A model generated the notes under the pieces. The model made no database searches, had not been told where the DNA came from, and was given only the letters and a program-made list of their open reading frames with translations. Position numbers and translations under genes: made by a program. A stretch of 20,895 nt of DNA, from assembly GCA_037447655.1 (NCBI GenBank), contig JBBHKE010000910.1, forward strand, positions 1 through 20,895. Direction: 5' to 3'. Within the stretch, counting starts at the first letter, position 1, and each line of letters opens with the position of its first letter. Source of the stretch: Zygnema cylindricum (lineage: Eukaryota; Streptophyta; Zygnematophyceae; Zygnematales; Zygnemataceae). Below, in pieces: positions 15,711 through 20,895 of this stretch.

Positions 15711-17093
15711 AAGGCTAGGCTTGTTGCTAAGGGGTATAGCCAGAAAGAGGGCATTGATTATGAAGAGACGTTCTCACCTGTAGTTCGTTTTCCTACTGTT
15801 AGGATTCTCTTATCTTTAGCAGCAATAGAGGATATGGAATTGCATCAAATGGATGTGAAAATAGCTTTCTTGCATGGGGATTTGGAGGAAGTTATATATA
15901 TGAAGCAACCAGAGGGATATGTAGAAAAAGGGAAAGAAAATCTGGTCTGTAAATTGTTGAAGTCCCTTTATGGTCTGAAGCAGGCTCCACGACAGTGGAA
16001 CCTAAAACTGGATGAATTTTTGACAAATCTTGGCTTTACTAGAATCAGTTCAGATCATTCAGTTTATGTTATGGAAGGGGAAGATGGAGTGATATATATT
16101 GCTGTTTATGTTGATGATTTGCTGTTGCTAAGCAAATCCATTAATGAAATCAACAAAATAAAATCAGCTCTAAATTCCCGGTTCGAAATGAAAGATTTAG
16201 GGGAGGCTAAGTATATTTTGGGAATTCAGGTAGAAAGGGATAGAAAACAAAGACTAATTTTTTTGACACAGAAGGAAGCCATTGGAAACATGCTTGAAAG
16301 GTTCGGCATGTCAGAGGCAAAAGGAAGTGTTACTCCCATGGAGTTCAGACAGAAAATAGAAGGGAAAGAATCACATGGTGGGGTTGTGATTGATGACTCT
16401 TTGGAGTCAGGGGAGGCAGATTTTATGTCCTCCATTCCTTACAGGCAGATCGTCGGAAGCCTCATCTACTTCATGAACTGTACCCGTCCGGATATTGCAG
16501 CAGCTGTTGGAGCCTTAAGCCGAATTTTGCAAAATCCAAAGAAGTCAGATTGGGAGGCAGCAAAGAGAGTTCTTCGATATCTTGCAGGAACTCGAAACCT
16601 CCGACTCTCTCTCGGTGGAGAGGAAGTAAAAATTCAGACATGGAGCGATGCGAGCTATGGAGATATGCCAAGCCGACGCTCTACTAGTGGATACATTCTC
16701 AAGATTGGAAGTGGGACATGCTGTTGGAGCAGCAAACTTTAGAAGGTGACAGCTCAGTCTACTATGGAGGCTAAGTACATGGCGGCTAGCGCAGCCGTCA
16801 AAGAGTTACTTTGGGTAAAGTCTCTCCTTCAAGAGCTTTTGTTTATGCAATCTGGACCTCATGTAGTGTAATGTGACAGTCAGGCTGCCATTGCTATTGC
16901 ATCTAACCCTAGCCATCACTTTAAGAGCAAACACATTGATATCAAGCTACACTTTGTGAGAGAGAAGGTTATGGGAAGAGTTCTGAAACTCATTTATTTA
17001 CCAGATGAGGAGATGGTTGCTGACATGATGACTAAACCCTTGCCAGCACCTAAATTAAAGTTTTGCAGAGAGGCATGTGGCTTAAGTGGCTAG
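15711..17093 (+). pseudogene. Element F RT and RNase H (two further stops)
   Basis: In frame it reads [17 protein letters not shown] and [16 protein letters not shown], then [13 protein letters not shown] (first RT catalytic Asp; the usual Thr is Ile), [12 protein letters not shown], and YVDD at 16107-16118. RNase H has WSDASYGD, then TAG at 16740-16742 at a Gln position, then STMEAKYMAA. Here the usual EAEY is EAKY (AAG 16773-16775), so the probable catalytic Glu is Lys. TAA at 16869-16871 replaces Tyr before CDSQAAIAIA. The end is MVADMMTKPLPAPKL to TAG 17091-17093. By family knowledge the RT catalytic Asp residues are kept, but RNase H should be dead. Confidence 0.92.
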
Positions 17094-17107
17094 CAGAGTC
17101 TAAAGCT

Positions 17108-17116
17108 TTGGGGGAG
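17108..17116 (+). other. Polypurine tract of element F
   Basis: TTGGGGGAG lies directly before the 3' LTR and 14 bp after the polyprotein stop. It is the plus-strand primer. Confidence 0.85.
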
Positions 17117-17956
17117 TGTTGTTTTGGAAAGCTTTAGTCCTCTCTATGCCTCGATTGTGAGAGAGAGAGAGTTTCACGACTTAGCATATGTTTGGTTGTA
17201 AGTTCGTTTCATTACACACCAGAATTGATGTTCCACTAGATCGGTAGGGAGTACACCTTTGTATACACTCCCAAGACACAAGTCACTACAAGAAAGAAGA
17301 CACTCCAAGATATCCGATTGTTTGTGCATAGATATACTTGAGGACAAAATGGCACATGGAGATTTGTCTACGGTGCCGAATGTGATATGTACGCGGCTGA
17401 GGAAGACCACCGACAAATGCTGGTCCGTGTGAACCACATACACGACAAATGACGTGGCATATAGAATTCTACTCCTTTGTAAATATCTAGAAAAGTAGAT
17501 TTTTGTCTTTGTGTGGTTAGTTGATTAGTAAAGGAATCTTTTTGTGTGACGTACCTTGTTCGGTTTGAGCCGTAGGTATTTATTGTACGGCTGGTATGCC
17601 TCCGTACGTTCAGCAGCATAGGCTTCAGTGTATATTAGTAGAACTTAGATAACTTTGAAGTTATGAACATTTTGTAGTCAAAAACTGTACAGCCTGTCTT
17701 TGGCATTTTCATCTGTATATATCTCACAGATCTGTTGGCATAATTACTTGTAATTTTGTGTGTGTGTTCATCCTGATATTATCTACTTTGTGGTAGATTT
17801 GCAGAGCTATTGTGTCTCTGGTTTGGGTTTTATCAACTGTTGAAGTTGCTGTTTTTCAGACCGGTTTTTGTGAAAGTTTTTTGCTTGGTTTGGTTCCGAG
17901 ATGACTACACCGGCATCCTCATCGTCTTCGGTTCCGGTTGTTGTCTCAGAACAACA
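17117..17956 (+). repeat. Element F 3' LTR (840 bp)
   Basis: It is identical to 12195-13034 except for G at 17551. It repeats the gag start ATG at 17901, which here runs into flanking DNA. Confidence 0.97.
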
Positions 17957-17961
17957 AAACT
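17957..17961. repeat. Target-site duplication, right
   Basis: AAACT is identical to 12190-12194. Confidence 0.95.
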
Positions 17962-18598
17962 TTGCGCCATGGTTTCGTGATTTTTTTTTTTTTTCTCTTC
18001 TCACTCTACTTGCCATCAAAATACCCTGAAAGATAAATAGAATAAATCTTTTATAGAGAAATATATTTTGAAACCATTGTTGTGTTTCATTCAAAAAATA
18101 ATGACATAAACGCGGAAGTGGGAGAGGAAGACACAGAGATGAACCTTCATGGACTTCACTTTTGCAAAATAGCATCGATTGGTTGAGACCCCTCCACGGC
18201 GCGTACACGTAAATAAGTACGTACAGGCTGGAAACGGACAACGAGTTCCTTTTTTGGTACTCCGCGTACTGCAAAGAAGTTATCGTAAGCATGTGACGCG
18301 TGCCACAACGTTTTCTTATTCGAATATAGCTTTATACTTTAAATAGAATCACCTCACCTCAATAGAATTTTGAAGATGAATTGGATGACTCGAAAGTGGG
18401 TCGAAACGCGCAAACCGACAAACTATCCTACATTTAAAGTTTTAAGGTGACGCAAATTGTACTTTGGTATTTAATTTTTGGTACCACAGTAAAGATGTTC
18501 TTGTTGCGGGGTCACTCTTTGGAGAAAAACGACAAAAAAAAACCCTTTGTTTATCATGTGGGAGCACTTTTTAAGATGTACGCGTCACATGGCCTGGT

Positions 18599-18654
18599 GC
18601 CGTAACAATTAATTCGGCGTTCCATTGCCGTAGCAATTAATTCGGCGTTCCATT
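18599..18654. repeat. 28-bp tandem duplication
   Basis: Units 18599-18626 and 18627-18654 (GCCGTARCAATTAATTCGGC core) differ at one base. Confidence 0.9.
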
Positions 18655-18962
18655 CCCCTATCCAGTACAGGATTTTTGATTCCTTCTTGTGAATGGTCTC
18701 GTGCCCGGCGGGCCGTTGGGCTTATAGATCGCTGTACGGGATCTGTATCTCCTGCCGCCATTAGTCAACGTTTGCGAGCTCGCCTACTGGCTTTGCGCAC
18801 TCGCGACGCGAGTCAAACTTGTCCGCCGTATCAGAGATAGATCGCGGTATCATTTTACAGGCCACAAGATTCTCGTAGCACTGTTGGCTCTGAACTTCCG
18901 ATTTGCCTTTAGAGTTGACGGTATGGTAGGGCCCCAGCTTGAATTTGTCTTCAAAAGTTGCA

Positions 18963-18994
18963 AAAACACGTCAACAAAGTCGTTGACGTGTTTT
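18963..18994. repeat. Perfect 13-bp inverted repeat, 6-nt loop
   Basis: AAAACACGTCAAC and GTTGACGTGTTTT flank AAAGTC. The arms contain ACGT cores (TGACGT/ACGTCA), so it could be a paired bZIP site. As RNA it would be a strong short hairpin. No gene assignment. Confidence 0.8.
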
Positions 18995-20895
18995 CAGAGG
19001 GCATCTTACGGTTGTATTGCGGCAGGTGTGCATCGACGACTGCGGTTTATTCCTACGTACAGAACTCCTATGAGCCCTCCCTATTGGAGTGTACGTGATG
19101 GGTCCTACGTTGCGCTAAAAATGCCTACGCGTACACGTTTAGCCACCTCGAGGGTGACACTTCCGCGATTGGCCCATAGAAGGAATAGTCTATGGGAAGG
19201 GAGGACATGCGTGGATGCGGTGCATATGAAATTCAAGTGGAACAAAACCTTCATCCTTTTTTGGTATACCCTTATTGTTTTCCTTCGGAATGCCAGCCAT
19301 TGATTGTTGCAATAGGTAATATAGTATTTTCTAGTCACTAGCATGTTGCACATAGTCGTGGCCTATATATTAGGAAAATACTTGCTTTGTGCCACAAAAT
19401 AAACAAATAAAATTGACACAGTAGATAGCTGGCTATAGTTGAACAACAATATAAAAACAACCATTATAATATAGAATGTCCCTAGGTTCGCTTAACCAAA
19501 CATATTCAAAATTTTAAGTTATACCACCAAATCTACAACTAACATATATACAAAAGTCGACAACCAAATGACCGTATATACGAATATTTATGAGTTGAAT
19601 TGAAAAAAACTAAAATTTGTTTGTAGTTATGAACAAAATATAAGCTTCAAAAATTACTCCTAATACTTATGGGCTCCATGAACTGAACATGGCGAAAGTT
19701 TGAAGGCATCAAATGTTTTGACGTACGTATGAACTTTTAACCAGCGTTTAACCATAAGTTAGAAAATACTTTACGCAAGGGTAACAATAAAAAATCTTAT
19801 CGGGTGCACAACGAGAAAATATAAGTGGAGAATATAGCTTTAGTTTTCTATACAAGGAAACTTTAGACAACAAAACATAACACATTACAAACTAGAATCA
19901 ATATGGCATCTTGTTAAGCACTCGTATACATGACGAAAATTATTAAGTGGAAGCATAAATGATACGCCTCTCTCTTTTCAAATTTGTGCTCTCTTTCCTC
20001 TTCTCTCTAATTTCAACCATTCTCTTTAGAAACACTCCTCGTCTCATTTTTCTTTAAGGTAGGGACATGGTGGGTAAAAGAAAGATGACTTTGAGAAAGA
20101 GATAAAAGAGAAAGAGAATATGCATGATGATTAAGCAAAGAATAAGAACAAAAGCCAATAATGATAATATAGGGGAGGTTTAAAGTTTGAAAATATGTCC
20201 TCTCATTATAATCGGTGAATTGGTTATAATAAACAAGCAAATTGAGTATTAAGCCTAACTCTATATCTATAGTGGATTGGTTACACTACATTCAAAAAAT
20301 AAAGGTATAACTAGTGACGACCAATGATAAAGTCGATATACGACAAAGCTTGCTTAAAAAATAATGAAATTATGTTCGTAAAATTCATAATGAAAAAATC
20401 ACTTATCTACAATAATTGTTAAGAAGGTATATGTTAACATAGGCGTCAAAAGGTGCAAATGATGAAAATAAGTATAACGATTACAGAGTGCGGCGGGATA
20501 GTAGAAAGGGTGCTTATACACAAACAACAAATTTACATGAAATGACGTAACAAGACTTAAAACGACAATATCATATTGGAAATTCAATACGCACTAAACT
20601 ACATTTGAAATGTAAATTCCATTAATTATACAACTGAAAGTGTACTTCAACATTTTTACCCTCTGCAAGGAACGCTTATCCCCCTTTCATAAATTAAAAC
20701 AATTGTACCCTCCACATGTCACCTTATCGTCTCCCTCTAAAAACAAGCCCCTTTCTTTCTCCCCTCGGTCAAAAATGTTATCCCTCTTGTTTTTCTACCT
20801 ACTACCTCCTCTTAACCTCCCTTTTATATAGTATCTTTCTTTCCAACTTAGGTTAGTTTCCTTAGGAAGACTTATTGACTCTTTCCCCCCTTATA

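Larger units (their letters stand above)
12195..17956 (+). mobile_element. Element F: complete Ty1/copia retrotransposon, young, coding-defective
   Basis: It is 5762 bp with 840-bp LTRs that start TG and end CA, a perfect 5-bp target duplication, a primer-binding site, gag-protease-integrase-RT-RNase H in copia order and a polypurine tract. The LTRs differ at a single base (A12629 versus G17551, at a CpG in the 3' copy), so insertion is recent. Despite this, the polyprotein has a frameshift and three in-frame stops. Joined across the insertion, the empty site would read ATACTAAAACTTTGCG. Confidence 0.97.
17962..20895. other. Right flank without a recognisable gene
   Basis: A T-run (17982-17994) opens the region. 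About 18180-19200 is richer in CG (ACGCG, GTACG) and holds short repeats and palindromes, including ACTCGC-GAC-GCGAGT at 18799-18813. From 19300 on it is AT-rich, with CT- and GA-rich stretches near 19960-20120 and 20700-20890. The longest open frames (such as 18884-19303, 139 codons) show no known domain, and I see no LTR, tRNA or CRISPR. Confidence 0.6.

Noticed and set aside
17807-18292. 161-codon minus-strand frame
   Set aside because: It crosses the 3' LTR border of element F, so it did not exist before the insertion, and it has no domain.
18884-19303. 139-codon open frame in the right flank
   Set aside because: No recognisable domain, contains the perfect hairpin, and has no clear promoter. 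Length alone does not support a gene.

Overview
The window is a nested cluster of Ty1/copia (Pseudoviridae-type) LTR retrotransposons in what looks like a land-plant nuclear genome. The reasons are the copia domain order (gag, protease, integrase, RT with YVDD, RNase H), plant-like RNase H C-termini (MMTKPL/MMTKPV), a primer-binding site that fits the anticodon arm of plant initiator tRNA-Met as I recall it, and repeated CAG-to-TAG decay as expected from CHG/CG cytosine methylation. I cannot name the species. I recognise no host gene.

Layout. 1-3042 (+): element A, the right part of a 5' LTR and a decayed gag, split by a ~1.4 kb unrelated insert (about 1371-2754). 3043-3787 (-): element E, a 712-bp 3' LTR plus PPT, joined to A's gag. 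3788-7099 (-): element B, two LTRs around gag and a remnant of the RNase H end, with the rest of pol deleted. 7100-8870 (-): element C, a 5' LTR and a 263-codon gag cut off by B. About 8929-12155 (+): element D, a 5'-truncated IN-RT-RNase H pseudogene and its 3' LTR. 12195-17956 (+): a full-length, recently inserted element (here F) with 840-bp LTRs differing at one base and a perfect 5-bp target duplication (AAACT). 17962-20895: AT-rich DNA without a recognisable gene.

The most interesting point is a shared replication architecture. In A, B, C and F the 15 nt directly after the LTR's CA end match GGTTATGGGCCCACC or a near variant. This is complementary to nt 25-39 of initiator tRNA-Met, the internal 'half-tRNA' priming known from Drosophila copia, rather than to the usual tRNA 3' end. 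The gag ATG lies inside the LTR, always in the phase that makes the last LTR bases (CA) the first two bases of a Gln codon, so the primer-binding site also encodes a conserved gag motif QV-x-GPPS. The R/U5 leader of A, B, C and D carries three consecutive small stem-loops, and the third shows compensatory base changes (G-C, A-U, U-A). The B, C and D LTRs also carry an antisense tRNA-like A-box/B-box segment, and B and C carry a G-box.

Element F has near-identical LTRs but one frameshift, three nonsense codons and loss of the probable RNase H catalytic Glu. It may have been mobilised in trans by a functional relative. Element B, reduced to gag, has a form compatible with a non-autonomous derivative.
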